Assembly (NCBI GenBank): GCA_003282485.1
Contig: QBZD01000003.1
Coordinates: forward strand, 1-64,000
Direction: 5' to 3'
Length of the DNA stretch: 64,000 nucleotides
Source: Pelagibacteraceae bacterium AG-333-C14
GTDB lineage: Bacteria; Pseudomonadota; Alphaproteobacteria; Pelagibacterales; AG-422-B15
In this document: one piece after another, positions 30,507-41,432 of the stretch
How positions within the stretch are numbered: the first letter of the stretch is position 1
Layout of the letters: the number at the start of each line of letters is the position of its first letter
The notes under the pieces: model-generated
Database searches by the model: none
Told to the model about the DNA's origin: nothing
What the model saw: only the letters and a program-made list of their open reading frames with translations
Position numbers and translations under genes: made by a program

Positions 30507-32561
30507 ATGCCTAATACTGAGCTACTAAAAGTCACATCTGAATATAGTCCTGCGGGGGACCAGCCTCAGGCCATTGAGGAAATTGTCAAAAGCATTAATG
30601 GCAATGAGATGGAGCAAGTTTTATTGGGAGTAACAGGATCAGGTAAAACATTCACCATGGCAAAAATTATAGAAAGAGTACAAAGACCAACATTGATTCT
30701 TGCCCCAAACAAAACGTTAGCTGCTCAACTGTATGGTGAGATGAAATCATTTTTTCCAAATAATGCTGTTGAATATTTTGTCTCGTATTATGATTATTAT
30801 ATACCCGAAGCTTACGTACCAAGATCAAATACTTATATTGAGAAGGAAGCGTCAATTAATGAGCAAATTGATCGCATGCGACACTCGGCTACACAGTCAT
30901 TACTTGAAAGAAAAGATGTCATTATTGTTGCAAGTGTATCGTGTATTTATGGAATTGGTTCAGTTGAAACATACCGGTCTATGACTATAAGGCTTGAAAA
31001 AAATCAAAAAATTGGACGCAATGAGATAATACAAAAACTTATCACTCTTCAATACACACGTAATGACACAGATTTCCATAGAGGTACTTTCAGGGTTAGA
31101 GGGGACCTTATAGAAATTTTTCCCTCTCATTATGAAGATAGGGCATGGAAATTATCACTTTTTGGTGATGAGCTTGAGACAATTAATGAATTTGATCCCT
31201 TAACTGGAAAGAAAACTGATGAACTAGAAACTATAAAAATATATGCAAATAGTCACTATGTTACTCCAAGGCCTACATTACAAACTGCAATTAAACAAAT
31301 CAGAAAAGATTTAGAGCTCAGAGTTCCAGAATTTAAAAAAGAAAATAAATTAATTGAAGCTCAACGGATAGAGGAAAGAACGCGGTTTGATTTAGAAATG
31401 ATTGAAGCGACGGGAAGTTGCCCAGGAATTGAAAATTACTCAAGATACCTGTCTGGCAGGAATCCAGGTGAAGCACCACCAACGCTATTTGAGTACTTGC
31501 CCGAAAATTCATTATTATTTGTAGACGAAAGTCATGTAACAATACCTCAGCTTGAAGGCATGTATAAAGGTGACAGAAGCAGAAAAACCACACTTTCTGA
31601 ATATGGCTTTAGACTTCCATCCTGCCTTGATAACAGGCCATTAAAATTTGAAGAATGGGAAATGATGAGACCTCAAAGTCTGTTTATTTCTGCTACGCCA
31701 GGACCATGGGAGATGCAGAAAACTCAAGGCGTATTCACTGAACAAATCATAAGACCGACTGGACTTATAGATCCAGATATTGAGATTCGACCTGCTAAAA
31801 CACAAGTTGAAGACCTTATTTCTGAATGTAAAAAAATCATTGATATGAAGTATAGAGTCTTAGTTACAACTTTGACCAAACGGATGGCTGAGGATTTATC
31901 AGAGTACATGCACGAAAATGGCATTAAAGTAAAGTATATGCACTCAGACATCGATACCTTAGAAAGAATTGAAATAATTAGAGATTTAAGAAAAGGAATG
32001 TTCGATGTTCTGGTTGGGATTAATTTACTTAGAGAAGGACTCGATATACCTGAGTGCGCATTAGTGGCTATTCTTGATGCTGATAAAGAAGGGTTCTTAA
32101 GGTCTGAAAGATCGCTTGTTCAAACCATTGGAAGAGCAGCTCGTAATGTCGATGGCAGGGTGATTCTTTATGCAGATAAAGAAACAGAAAGTATTAAAAA
32201 AGCAATAAAAGAGACTGATAGAAGAAGAGAGATTCAAAAAAGATTCAATCTTGAAAATAAGATCACTCCTGAGTCTATTAAAAGAGATATCAGTGATATT
32301 TTAGAGAGTATATATGAAAATGATAGGGTTAGCGTTGAATTACATGGTGAGAATAATAATCTTGTAGGAGATAATTTGCAAAAGCATATCAAAGGGCTTA
32401 AAAAGAACATGATTGATTTAGCTGATGACTTAAATTTCGAGGAAGCTGCAAAGTTAAGAGATGAAATAAAAAGACTTGAAAATAATCAATTAGAATTGCC
32501 ATCTAATAATCTTGGACAGTATAAAAAGAATAGAAGAAGCAAAAGGAAGTATTTCACATAA
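30507..32561 (+). CDS. uvrB: Excinuclease ABC subunit B
   Basis: [30 protein letters not shown]-terminal UVR motif. Confidence 0.98.
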   Translation: MPNTELLKVTSEYSPAGDQPQAIEEIVKSINGNEMEQVLLGVTGSGKTFTMAKIIERVQRPTLILAPNKTLAAQLYGEMKSFFPNNAVEYFVSYYDYYIPEAYVPRSNTYIEKEASINEQIDRMRHSATQSLLERKDVIIVASVSCIYGIGSVETYRSMTIRLEKNQKIGRNEIIQKLITLQYTRNDTDFHRGTFRVRGDLIEIFPSHYEDRAWKLSLFGDELETINEFDPLTGKKTDELETIKIYANSHYVTPRPTLQTAIKQIRKDLELRVPEFKKENKLIEAQRIEERTRFDLEMIEATGSCPGIENYSRYLSGRNPGEAPPTLFEYLPENSLLFVDESHVTIPQLEGMYKGDRSRKTTLSEYGFRLPSCLDNRPLKFEEWEMMRPQSLFISATPGPWEMQKTQGVFTEQIIRPTGLIDPDIEIRPAKTQVEDLISECKKIIDMKYRVLVTTLTKRMAEDLSEYMHENGIKVKYMHSDIDTLERIEIIRDLRKGMFDVLVGINLLREGLDIPECALVAILDADKEGFLRSERSLVQTIGRAARNVDGRVILYADKETESIKKAIKETDRRREIQKRFNLENKITPESIKRDISDILESIYENDRVSVELHGENNNLVGDNLQKHIKGLKKNMIDLADDLNFEEAAKLRDEIKRLENNQLELPSNNLGQYKKNRRSKRKYFT

Positions 32562-33494
32562 ATGTTTGTCGATATTTTAATTTTATTGATTGGACTTGTA
32601 CTATTACTTTACAGCGCTGACATGATGATAGGTTCCTCTGATCTAATTGCAAAAAAATTTCAACTATCGCCTATTCTTATAGGTCTAACAATTGTTGCAT
32701 TCGGTACATCAGCTCCCGAACTAGTTATTACCTTATTCGCAGCTTCTAAAGAAATCCCAGCAACAGACGCTATAATTGGTAACATTATTGGCTCAAACAT
32801 TGCTAATATTTTACTTATTTTAGGCACTGCCTCACTTTTTTTTAAAATAGATTTAAGTAATATCGGACTTAAAGATAATAGTTTTTTGCTAATACTAACA
32901 TTTTATTTTGCAGCAATGTTCTATATTGCAAGCTCTCTTAATTTTACAATTATTATTGGATTAATAGTTTTTGTAATACTTTTTTTGAACATACTTAAAA
33001 ATTATGAGTCTAATAATGAAGAAGTAAAATTCAAAGAATTTAGTAAAAGAACCTACGTAATTCTCTTATTTTCATTTATTGGTATCTTTATTGGTGGAAA
33101 AATATTTTTAGACAGTTCACTTAGTATCTTTACAACTTTTGGATTAGAAGAGACAATAATAGGAATATCTATTTTAGCAATTGGCACCTCACTTCCTGAA
33201 CTAGCAACTGTAGTAATTTCTTACATAAGAAAAAAAGGTTCTATTGGCATTGGTAACATTATTGGAAGCAATATAATGAATATTCTTTTTGTTTTCTTGC
33301 CAGGTGCAATAATAATTAAATCAAGAAACTTAGATTTTTCATTAGAAAATATTGATTTAATGCATGTTAACGTGTTGGTATTAGTGACATTAATCATTGC
33401 AGCAATGTCATTATTAAAAATGAAATTGAATAAAATTTTTGCTTTGGGTTTTCTATTGTCATATGTGGTATATATAACTTATTCAGTATTATGA
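32562..33494 (+). CDS. CaCA-family calcium/sodium antiporter
   Basis: Duplicated GTSAPELVIT.../GTSLPELATV and GNIIGSNIANIL/GNIIGSNIMNIL motifs. Confidence 0.94.
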   Translation: MFVDILILLIGLVLLLYSADMMIGSSDLIAKKFQLSPILIGLTIVAFGTSAPELVITLFAASKEIPATDAIIGNIIGSNIANILLILGTASLFFKIDLSNIGLKDNSFLLILTFYFAAMFYIASSLNFTIIIGLIVFVILFLNILKNYESNNEEVKFKEFSKRTYVILLFSFIGIFIGGKIFLDSSLSIFTTFGLEETIIGISILAIGTSLPELATVVISYIRKKGSIGIGNIIGSNIMNILFVFLPGAIIIKSRNLDFSLENIDLMHVNVLVLVTLIIAAMSLLKMKLNKIFALGFLLSYVVYITYSVL

Positions 33495-34216
33495 AAAAAC
33501 AAACTATTTTAATTACTGGAGGCGCTCAAAGAATTGGCAAAGCTATTGCTTTAAGCTTGAAGAGTAATAACCTAAATTTTGTTATTCATTATAATAGCTC
33601 TATTAAAGAGGCTAAAGATTTAAAAAATAGTCTCATAAAATCTGGAAATCAATGTGAAATAATTAAGTGTGATTTAAACAAACCAGGTCAAGTTTCAAAG
33701 ATAATATTAAAATCAAAAAGAATTTTTGGATCAGTCGATTTTCTTGTTAATAATGCTTCTCTATTTTTAAATGACAATATTGAAACACTCAATGATGGCT
33801 TGTGGTATGATCATATGAATATAAATTTGTATGCACCTTTGATATTATCCAAAGAATTCAAAAAGCACTTACCAAAAAACTCCAACGGGCATATCATAAA
33901 TATTTTAGATCAAAATGTAGTCAACGCTGATACTTCATTTCTTTCTTACTCAATTTCAAAGGCTGCTCTTTATGCAGCTACACCAATATTAGCTAAATCT
34001 TTTGCTCCAAATATAAGAGTTAATTCGATTGGTCCCGGACCAACTTTAAAAAATATTCATCAATCAAAGAAACACTTTGATAAGTCATTGAAAAATACAA
34101 TTTTAAAGATTGGTTCACCTCCGGAAGAAATAGCAAAATCTGTTAAATTTCTGCTTGAATCAAAGTCAATAACAGGTCAATTTATAGCCGTTGACGGGGG
34201 GGAGCATTTATCATGA
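33491..34216 (+). CDS. SDR-family oxidoreductase, pteridine reductase/FolM-like
   Basis: ILITGGAQRIGKAIALSL; YSISKAAL; GQFIAVDGGEHLS; stop overlaps start of folB. Confidence 0.8.
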   Translation: MKKQTILITGGAQRIGKAIALSLKSNNLNFVIHYNSSIKEAKDLKNSLIKSGNQCEIIKCDLNKPGQVSKIILKSKRIFGSVDFLVNNASLFLNDNIETLNDGLWYDHMNINLYAPLILSKEFKKHLPKNSNGHIINILDQNVVNADTSFLSYSISKAALYAATPILAKSFAPNIRVNSIGPGPTLKNIHQSKKHFDKSLKNTILKIGSPPEEIAKSVKFLLESKSITGQFIAVDGGEHLS

Positions 34217-34638
34217 ATCATAAAAATGTACTAAAAATTAACGATTTAAAATCAAATACAGATTTAGTAGATCCATTGTCAGGGTATGATTTGATATTTT
34301 TAAATGATTTTATGATTGACGCAAACATTGGTGTCTACAAACATGAAAAGTTGAAGCGACAGCCACTTAGAATAAACGTTATTGCTAAAGTTAAAAACCC
34401 TAAAACAATTAATGACAGCAGATTACAAAGTGTTGTTTGCTATAATCAAATATCAAAAAAAATAAAAAAAATTATAGGTGCTGGTCATACAATTCTTCTT
34501 GAGAAGTTAGCTGAAAAGATATTTCAAGAATGTTTCAAAAATAAAAGAATTGAGACAATGAAAATTAGGCTAGAAAAATTAGACGCAATAAAAGAGGCTG
34601 CGAGTGCTGGTATTGAAATTGAGCGCTCACGCGCTTAA
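34213..34638 (+). CDS. folB: Dihydroneopterin aldolase
   Basis: LIFLNDFMIDANIGVYKHEKLKRQPLRINV; VCYNQISKKIKKII; LLEKLAEKIFQECF. Confidence 0.88.
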   Translation: MNHKNVLKINDLKSNTDLVDPLSGYDLIFLNDFMIDANIGVYKHEKLKRQPLRINVIAKVKNPKTINDSRLQSVVCYNQISKKIKKIIGAGHTILLEKLAEKIFQECFKNKRIETMKIRLEKLDAIKEAASAGIEIERSRA

Positions 34639-34640
34639 AA

Positions 34641-36473
34641 ATGAATAGTACAGAAAATCTAAAAGAAATTATAAATCAATCCCCTACTTCTGCAGGCATT
34701 TATAAAATGCTGAATGAAAAAGATGAAATACTTTACGTAGGGAAAGCAAAGAATATTCAAAATCGCCTTAAAAGTTACCTGAATGGTAATAATTTATCAA
34801 ACCGCATAAAAAGAATGGTCAGTAAAATCTCAACTATTGACGTTGTAATTACACAAACTGAAAAAGAAGCATTGCTTTTAGAGGCAAATTTAATCAAGAA
34901 ACTAAAGCCACCATTTAATATACTTCTTCGTGACGACAAATCATTTCCTTATATCTTTATTAACCATGAACAGGAATATCCACAAATTACAAAACATAGA
35001 GGTAAGCAAAGATTTAAAGGAAAGTATTTTGGGCCATTTGCAACAATTAACTCTCTTAATTATACATTAAAAATATTACAGAAAGTTTTCTTACTACGTT
35101 CATGTGATGACACAATATTTGAAAATAGATCGAAACCCTGCCTGCTTTATCAAATTGAAAGATGCAGCGGTCCTTGTGTAAATGATACAATTAATAAAAA
35201 AGACTACAATGCAACAGTAAAGAATGCTGAGAATTTTCTTTCAGGTCATCACAGTACTCTACAGGCAGAGCTTTCAAAGAAGATGGAAAGAGAAAGTGAA
35301 ATTTTGAATTATGAAAAGGCTGCAAGTTATAGAGATAAAATTGAAGCTTTAACTCAAATTCAAAGCCAGCAGAATATAAACTTGCACGACATTAAAAATA
35401 CTGACGTGATATCTATTTCAAGAAAAGGAAACAAATCTTGCGTGCAAGTATTCATATACAGATCAGGCCAGAATTGGGGAAATAGATCATACTTTCCAAA
35501 ACATGGGGAAGAAGTTGAAACTTATGAAATATTGGAGAGGTTTATAGTTGATTTTTACACAAAGTATTCACCTCCAAAAAACGTACTCATAAATACTTCC
35601 ATTAATAATTCTAAACTCATTAAAAATTCTCTAAAATCGATTTATTCTTATCAAACAAATTTTTCAATTCCGAAACAAGGTAAAAAATTAGAAATCATTA
35701 ATTATGCAATAAGGAATTCTGAATTATCATTAAAAAATCATATTACCCAGTCGTTCTCTGATAAAGAAAATTTAAAAGCCTTAAAAAAAGATTTAGGAAT
35801 TACCCATGATATTAATCGAATAGAAGCTTTTGATAATAGTCACTTATTTGGCAAAAATGCTGTTGGAGCCATGATTGTGTTTTCAAACGAAGGTTTTGAT
35901 AAAAAATCTTATAGAAAATTTAATATTGACTCAAACAAAGTTAAACCTGGGGACGACTATGGCATGATGCGGCATGTTCTAGAGAGAAGATTTTCTTCTG
36001 AAGCAATAAAAAATCAAAAAAAATATCAAAATTTACCTGAACTTCTCATAATAGATGGTGGCAAGGGCCATTATGATTTGGCTAAAAAAATATTAGATGA
36101 AAAAAATTTAAATAAAATTAAATTAGCGTCAATTTTTAAGGGCGAAGGAAGAAAGGAAAGCCTAGATCAGATTATTTTCAATGATAAGAAAAATTATATA
36201 AAGAAAGATACACCTTCATTTTTCTTTATGCAAAGGCTCAGAGATGAATCACATAGATATGCTATTGGAGCTCACAGAGACAAAAGAAAAAAAGAAATGC
36301 ACACATCAGAATTAGAGCCAATTGAAGGCCTGGGACGAGTAAGAAAAAAGCTACTACTGAATCATTTTGGATCAATTAAAAATATTAAAACTGCATCATC
36401 TCAAGATATTATGAAGGTTAAAGGAATAAGCAGGTTGCTATCAGAAAAAATATATGCTTACTTTAATGATTGA
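34641..36473 (+). CDS. uvrC: Excinuclease ABC subunit C
   Basis: GIYKMLNEKDEILYVGKAKNIQNRLKSYL GIY-YIG domain; UVR motif; C-terminal HhH. Confidence 0.97.
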   Translation: MNSTENLKEIINQSPTSAGIYKMLNEKDEILYVGKAKNIQNRLKSYLNGNNLSNRIKRMVSKISTIDVVITQTEKEALLLEANLIKKLKPPFNILLRDDKSFPYIFINHEQEYPQITKHRGKQRFKGKYFGPFATINSLNYTLKILQKVFLLRSCDDTIFENRSKPCLLYQIERCSGPCVNDTINKKDYNATVKNAENFLSGHHSTLQAELSKKMERESEILNYEKAASYRDKIEALTQIQSQQNINLHDIKNTDVISISRKGNKSCVQVFIYRSGQNWGNRSYFPKHGEEVETYEILERFIVDFYTKYSPPKNVLINTSINNSKLIKNSLKSIYSYQTNFSIPKQGKKLEIINYAIRNSELSLKNHITQSFSDKENLKALKKDLGITHDINRIEAFDNSHLFGKNAVGAMIVFSNEGFDKKSYRKFNIDSNKVKPGDDYGMMRHVLERRFSSEAIKNQKKYQNLPELLIIDGGKGHYDLAKKILDEKNLNKIKLASIFKGEGRKESLDQIIFNDKKNYIKKDTPSFFFMQRLRDESHRYAIGAHRDKRKKEMHTSELEPIEGLGRVRKKLLLNHFGSIKNIKTASSQDIMKVKGISRLLSEKIYAYFND

Positions 36474-37015
36474 TGTCAAAGTTACCAAACATATTAACAA
36501 TTTCAAGAATAGTACTGCTTCCAGTCCTAATAATATTAATTCTTTCTGATTCAAATTTAATAAATTTCTTATCAATAGTTTTATTTATTGTGATGTCGAT
36601 TACCGATTATCTTGATGGATTAATTGCCAGAAAGACAAAAAATACATCAAACTTTGGAAAAATGCTTGATCCCATCGCTGATAAACTCTTTGTAGTTCTT
36701 ATCTTGATTACTTTTATTTCAGATAGCATGTTGTTAGGAATACATCTCATACCTGCATATCTAATTATAGCTAGAGAAATATTTATTTCTGGCTTGAGAG
36801 AATATGCATCAAGTGATGATAACAAAAAAGAAATACCTGTATCAAATTTAGGTAAATATAAAACTGCAGCTCAAATGAGCGGCTTATTTTTGATACTCTT
36901 GGCCGATGTGTACAGTAGTTTATTATTAATTAACGATTTTGGCATAGCGCTTTTGTGGATTGCTATGATAGCGTCGCTATATAGTGGTTATCAATACTAT
37001 AGAAAGATTTTTTAA
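36470..37015 (+). CDS. pgsA: CDP-diacylglycerol-glycerol-3-phosphate 3-phosphatidyltransferase
   Basis: TDYLDGLIARKTKNTSNFGKMLDPIADK CDP-alcohol phosphotransferase motif. Confidence 0.95.
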   Translation: MMSKLPNILTISRIVLLPVLIILILSDSNLINFLSIVLFIVMSITDYLDGLIARKTKNTSNFGKMLDPIADKLFVVLILITFISDSMLLGIHLIPAYLIIAREIFISGLREYASSDDNKKEIPVSNLGKYKTAAQMSGLFLILLADVYSSLLLINDFGIALLWIAMIASLYSGYQYYRKIF

Positions 37016-37897
37016 CTAAGATCTTACTAGATCGTGATAATCTTGCATGAACTGAAAATTTTGGCTTTCATCGCCAGTCTTAAATTGAATACTATCAATT
37101 GATTGTATTGGAGTAATTTCAGCGGCTGTCCCAGTTAAAAAAGCCTCTTCATAGTTGGCCATTTCATCTGGCATTATATGTTTTTCCTCAACTGAAAATC
37201 CTTTTTTTGTCACCATCTCAATAACTGTTTGCCTAGTTATGCCATTTAGGAAACAATCTGGTATAGGTGTATGTATTGTTTTATTTTTTATAAAAAATAT
37301 ATTCGCCCCTGTTCCTTCCGCTACATAGCCTCTGTAATCCAGCATTAAAGCATCATTGTAGCCTTTACTCTCCGCATATTCCTTTGACATTGTACAAATA
37401 ACATAAGGTCCTGATGCTTTAGCCTCACATGGAGCAGTATCAGGTGCTGGTCGTTTCCAGGGTGATGTAATCAACCTTAGGCCTGCTTTTCTATCTTCAA
37501 TTTTGAAATATGATGCCCAATCATCCCAGACGGCAATGGCAACATTTATATCAGCATTAGATGTCGATAATCCCATCTGCTGACTTCCACGCCAGGCAAT
37601 TGGACGAACATAACAATCTTGATAACCCATCTTACTGATTAAATCATCTTTAGCCTTGTTAATTTCTTTCTGAGTATAGGGAATTTTTATGCCAACTGTT
37701 TCAGCTGACTTAAATAGTCTTTTCGTATGTTCATCAGATTTAAATATTTTTCCTTTATAGGCCCTCTCACCTTCAAAAACAGAACTTGCATAATGAAGTC
37801 CCTGGGTGATGACATGACATTTAGCATCATTCCATGGAATAAATTTGCCATTCATCCATATAAAGCCATCTCTGTTATCAAATGGTGGTATTTCCAT
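37016..37897 (-). CDS. ilvE: Branched-chain amino acid aminotransferase
   Basis: FIWMNGKFIPWNDAKCHVITQGLHYASSVFEGERAY; EAFLTGTAAEITPI. Confidence 0.95.
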   Translation of the reverse strand: MEIPPFDNRDGFIWMNGKFIPWNDAKCHVITQGLHYASSVFEGERAYKGKIFKSDEHTKRLFKSAETVGIKIPYTQKEINKAKDDLISKMGYQDCYVRPIAWRGSQQMGLSTSNADINVAIAVWDDWASYFKIEDRKAGLRLITSPWKRPAPDTAPCEAKASGPYVICTMSKEYAESKGYNDALMLDYRGYVAEGTGANIFFIKNKTIHTPIPDCFLNGITRQTVIEMVTKKGFSVEEKHIMPDEMANYEEAFLTGTAAEITPIQSIDSIQFKTGDESQNFQFMQDYHDLVRS

Positions 37898-37944
37898 ATA
37901 TTTTTTATTTAATTTAAGAATAGATTACATAACAGAAAAACTCC

Positions 37945-38457
37945 TTGATTAATATATATTTTTATCGTAACTATGTCATAGTGGCTGACTTAAATACATC
38001 CAATAACAAAGCATCTTCTCTGCTCTATCTTCGTGAAGACCGTATCAAAATTTCATTAAATAATTTTTTTGAAGCTAATAGAATATTTGAAAAAGAAATT
38101 TTTAATAATTTAGATGATGAACAGCTTGGCATGGCTGATATTAGATGTCTTTTAGTAATAAATTTAAATCCTGGGATAATATTTAATGAACTGTTAAATA
38201 TTCTTGATATCAGAAAACAAAGTTTGAATAGAGTTTTAAGAGGTTTATTAAAGGAAAAATTTATTATTCAAAAAATTAATTCTGATGATGGCAGAAAAAA
38301 GAATTTATATCTCACCGATACTGCTACAGACAAATTAAATAATGTTATTAAACCTTTAATAGATAGACTCTCAAAATCTTATGTTAAATCTGGGGCTAAC
38401 GCTGTTCAGGGATTTAATATGGTCGTAAACAGTTTAATAGAAAAAAATAATGAATAA
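37945..38457 (+). CDS. MarR-family transcriptional regulator
   Basis: wHTH region LLNILDIRKQSLNRVLRGLLKEKFIIQKINSDDGRKKNLYLTD. Confidence 0.88.
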   Translation: MINIYFYRNYVIVADLNTSNNKASSLLYLREDRIKISLNNFFEANRIFEKEIFNNLDDEQLGMADIRCLLVINLNPGIIFNELLNILDIRKQSLNRVLRGLLKEKFIIQKINSDDGRKKNLYLTDTATDKLNNVIKPLIDRLSKSYVKSGANAVQGFNMVVNSLIEKNNE

Positions 38458-39127
38458 TAATCTACAACACTTACTTATTGTTGACGATGATGACAAAATT
38501 AGAAACCTTTTAAAATCATATTTAATAGAACATAGCTTTCTTATTTCTACTGCTGCTAATGCAGAAGAGGCCAAAGAGTTACTTAAGTATATAGTTTTTG
38601 ATCTACTAATCGTAGATATCATGATGCCAGGACAAGATGGCTACGAGCTCACAAAGGATATAAGGCAGTCATCTCTCACGCCTATAATCCATCTAACGGC
38701 CATGAATGAGTCGGAGAATAGAGTTCATGGACTCGAAATTGGTGCTGATGATTATTTAAGTAAACCTTTTGAACCAAAGGAATTACTACTAAGAATAAGA
38801 AATATAATAAATAAAACATCGACTAAAAATATTAAAAGTAAGATCCAACTAGATAATATAGTAATAGATTTATCAAGTGGGTCCATAAAAGGAAGAACAG
38901 CAGACTTATCGCTTAATCAAAATGAGTTAAAAATTTTGCAACTCCTCTCCGCTAACCCAGGCAAGTCATTTTCTAGAGATCAATTAATAACAGAGTTAAA
39001 TTTTTCGCAGGAACGTACATTAGATGTATGTATTAATAGGTTAAGAAAGAAAATTGAAAAGAATCCGAAAATACCTAGATTTTTGCGAACAAAAAGAGGT
39101 TCAGGATATGAACTGTGGATTGATTAG
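38450..39127 (+). CDS. OmpR-family response regulator
   Basis: LLIVDDDDKIRNLLKSYL; DLLIVDIMMPGQDGYEL; C-terminal wHTH. Confidence 0.95.
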   Translation: MNNNLQHLLIVDDDDKIRNLLKSYLIEHSFLISTAANAEEAKELLKYIVFDLLIVDIMMPGQDGYELTKDIRQSSLTPIIHLTAMNESENRVHGLEIGADDYLSKPFEPKELLLRIRNIINKTSTKNIKSKIQLDNIVIDLSSGSIKGRTADLSLNQNELKILQLLSANPGKSFSRDQLITELNFSQERTLDVCINRLRKKIEKNPKIPRFLRTKRGSGYELWID

Positions 39128-39130
39128 ATA

Positions 39131-40423
39131 ATGTTTAGAAATTTACTTCCTACAAGCTTACTAGGCCGAACAATTTTAATAGTTTTGTTTCCTATAGTTA
39201 TGTTTCAATTAATTATTTTATCCTACTACTATAATAGTTTGTGGGAGCGTACCCTCAATAGGCTTTCAAGGTCAGTTGCAATGGAAATACAAATGGTTGC
39301 CAGACAATATGATGAAGGCCAAGGTTCTTTAATTAATATAAAAAATGTACAAGAAATATTTTTATTTGACGTAAATACTTATGACCAGGTAGAATTTTTT
39401 TATGAGACAGAAAATTATAATACGCAAATTCTTAATAGTTTTAGTCAAGAACTAGCCACAAGAATTGAAAATCCTTTTTCAATCAAAGAGACACTTAATG
39501 ATACAATTGAAGTGATTATACAATTTGATTCCTCATTTATAATGCTTACTTTTCCAAAAGATAGGATAACTACCGCTCGAAATCATATTTTTCTCGGTTG
39601 GCAGATTATATCCGCACTTATATTGGTTCTCATTTCTTATTTATTTCTTAAAAATCAAGTAAAACCAATTAGTAATTTGGCAAAGGCAGCAGAGCAATTT
39701 GGTAAAGGACAAGAGTTGGATAATTTTAAAATTTCAGGAGCTCTTGAAGTTAGACAGGCTGGTAAAGAATTTATAAAAATGAAGAATCGAATATTAAAAC
39801 AAATTGATCAACGCTCTCTAATGCTTGCTGGGGTAAGTCATGATTTAAAAACACCATTGACCAGAATGAAACTAATAATAGAAACACTAGATAATAAGGG
39901 TATAAAAAAAGATATTAATGATGAAATTAATCATATGAATGAAATGCTAATTGAATACCTTGATTTCGCAGCCTCTGATGATTCAAAAGATAGGTCTGTG
40001 ATTAACCCCATAGAAGCTATCATTAAAATTAAAAATGATGTTCATTTTAGGAGCCACAAAATTGAACTAGAGGTACTCAACGATCAGGCTGCAACGGTAA
40101 ATGAAAATGTGTTTGTACGGTCAATTACAAATATTTTGAATAATGCCATTGATAAAGCAGGCAAAATTATCATCAAAGCTGAGGTGAATAGCAGAATGAT
40201 TAAAATCAATATTCACGACAATGGCCCAGGTATTGATGATGAAGAAAAAGCAAATGTATTCAAGCCCTTCTATAGGATTGACAAAAGTAGGAATCAAAAC
40301 AAGACAAACTCAGGTTTAGGTCTGGCAACTACTAAATCACTACTTGGCTCAATAAACGGAAAAATAAGTTTGCATGATAGTTATTTAGGCGGCTTGGAAG
40401 TAGCTATAGTAATACAAAATTAA
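39131..40423 (+). CDS. Sensor histidine kinase (EnvZ-like)
   Basis: LAGVSHDLKTPLTRMKL H-box; HDNGPGIDDEEK; SGLGLATTKSLL. Confidence 0.95.
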   Translation: MFRNLLPTSLLGRTILIVLFPIVMFQLIILSYYYNSLWERTLNRLSRSVAMEIQMVARQYDEGQGSLINIKNVQEIFLFDVNTYDQVEFFYETENYNTQILNSFSQELATRIENPFSIKETLNDTIEVIIQFDSSFIMLTFPKDRITTARNHIFLGWQIISALILVLISYLFLKNQVKPISNLAKAAEQFGKGQELDNFKISGALEVRQAGKEFIKMKNRILKQIDQRSLMLAGVSHDLKTPLTRMKLIIETLDNKGIKKDINDEINHMNEMLIEYLDFAASDDSKDRSVINPIEAIIKIKNDVHFRSHKIELEVLNDQAATVNENVFVRSITNILNNAIDKAGKIIIKAEVNSRMIKINIHDNGPGIDDEEKANVFKPFYRIDKSRNQNKTNSGLGLATTKSLLGSINGKISLHDSYLGGLEVAIVIQN

Positions 40424-41250
40424 TTAGCCTTACTAAGCTCCCTTGACCGTTTCTTTGCTTTATCAATGGCTTTAGAAATTAGAGTACTAAGGCCATTTTT
40501 GTTTTCTAATATTTTAAGCGCAGCTTCAGTTGTTCCTCCCTTACTAGTAACACTCTTTTTTAAATGGATTGGACCATCTTTTTCATTTAAAAGAAGCAAA
40601 AGGGACCCAAGAAAAGTTTGAAGAACCATATTTTTTGAATTTTTGAACCCAGACTTATCAGCTATTTTAATAAGCGTTTCAATAAAAAGAAATATATAGG
40701 CAGGGCCACTTCCAAAGATTGCTGTGAAATCATCAATAATTTTTTCATTTTTAGTTTCATTTATTTGCCCTAGTAATGATAGGAAATTCCTAACTATTTT
40801 CTTTTGATCACTTTTAATTGTTTTATCAAAACAAATGAGAGTTGTACCCATATTGACTGATGCCGGGGTATTTGTCATAGCTCTCACAATACCTTTATTT
40901 AGAGTAAATATTTTTTTTAAATCAGAAATCTTCTTTCCTGCTACGATCGACACAATAAGAGAATTAGACAAAAATTTTTCTAAAGAACTGTCAACTGCAG
41001 CATTTAATTGATTTGGCTTTACAGAAATTAATGAAATAGATGGTACAAATTTATATTTTAGCAACCGAACATTTTTGATAATTTTAAGATTGTGTTTTGA
41101 CTTTAACTTTTTTAGTTTTGGTGTAATTTTTTTTTCAATAATTAAGATATTTTTTGATGATATCTTATTTTCAATCAATGAATTGAGTACTGCGTAGCCC
41201 ATATTTCCAGCGCCAATAATAAGAAATTTTTGTTTTTTAAGATTTATCAT
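40420..41250 (-). CDS. proC: Pyrroline-5-carboxylate reductase
   Basis: FLIIGAGNMGYAVLNSLIE; VRAMTNTPASVNMGTTLI; VTSKGGTTEAALKILE. Confidence 0.94.
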   Translation of the reverse strand: MINLKKQKFLIIGAGNMGYAVLNSLIENKISSKNILIIEKKITPKLKKLKSKHNLKIIKNVRLLKYKFVPSISLISVKPNQLNAAVDSSLEKFLSNSLIVSIVAGKKISDLKKIFTLNKGIVRAMTNTPASVNMGTTLICFDKTIKSDQKKIVRNFLSLLGQINETKNEKIIDDFTAIFGSGPAYIFLFIETLIKIADKSGFKNSKNMVLQTFLGSLLLLLNEKDGPIHLKKSVTSKGGTTEAALKILENKNGLSTLISKAIDKAKKRSRELSKAN

Positions 41251-41392
41251 TTGACTTTTGAGCTGATGTATTTTTTCTATCTTCTTTAAATTTATTCATT
41301 GTTTTGATTTCATCTTTAAAAGATAAAGAGATTTCATATAAACTTATACAGATGTCTGTAACTTTATTTAATATTTTATTTCTACTATACAT
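41237..41392 (-). CDS. Small protein, possible short UbiK/BMFP-family accessory factor (51 aa)
   Basis: MYSRNKILNKVTDICISLYEISLSFKDEIKTMNKFKEDRKNTSAQKSNDKS*; overlaps proC start, divergent from lgt; placement recalls the alphaproteobacterial ubiK-like gene. Not in ORF track. Confidence 0.4.
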   Translation of the reverse strand: MYSRNKILNKVTDICISLYEISLSFKDEIKTMNKFKEDRKNTSAQKSNDKS

Positions 41393-41432
41393 AAATGGTG
41401 CTAGGTTATTCTTATATCAAATTTAAAATAGC

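Noticed and set aside
37945-40423. MarR - response regulator - histidine kinase cluster as a novel signalling system
   Set aside because: Resembles the known alphaproteobacterial PetP/PetR-type arrangement next to ilvE; no unusual domains seen.
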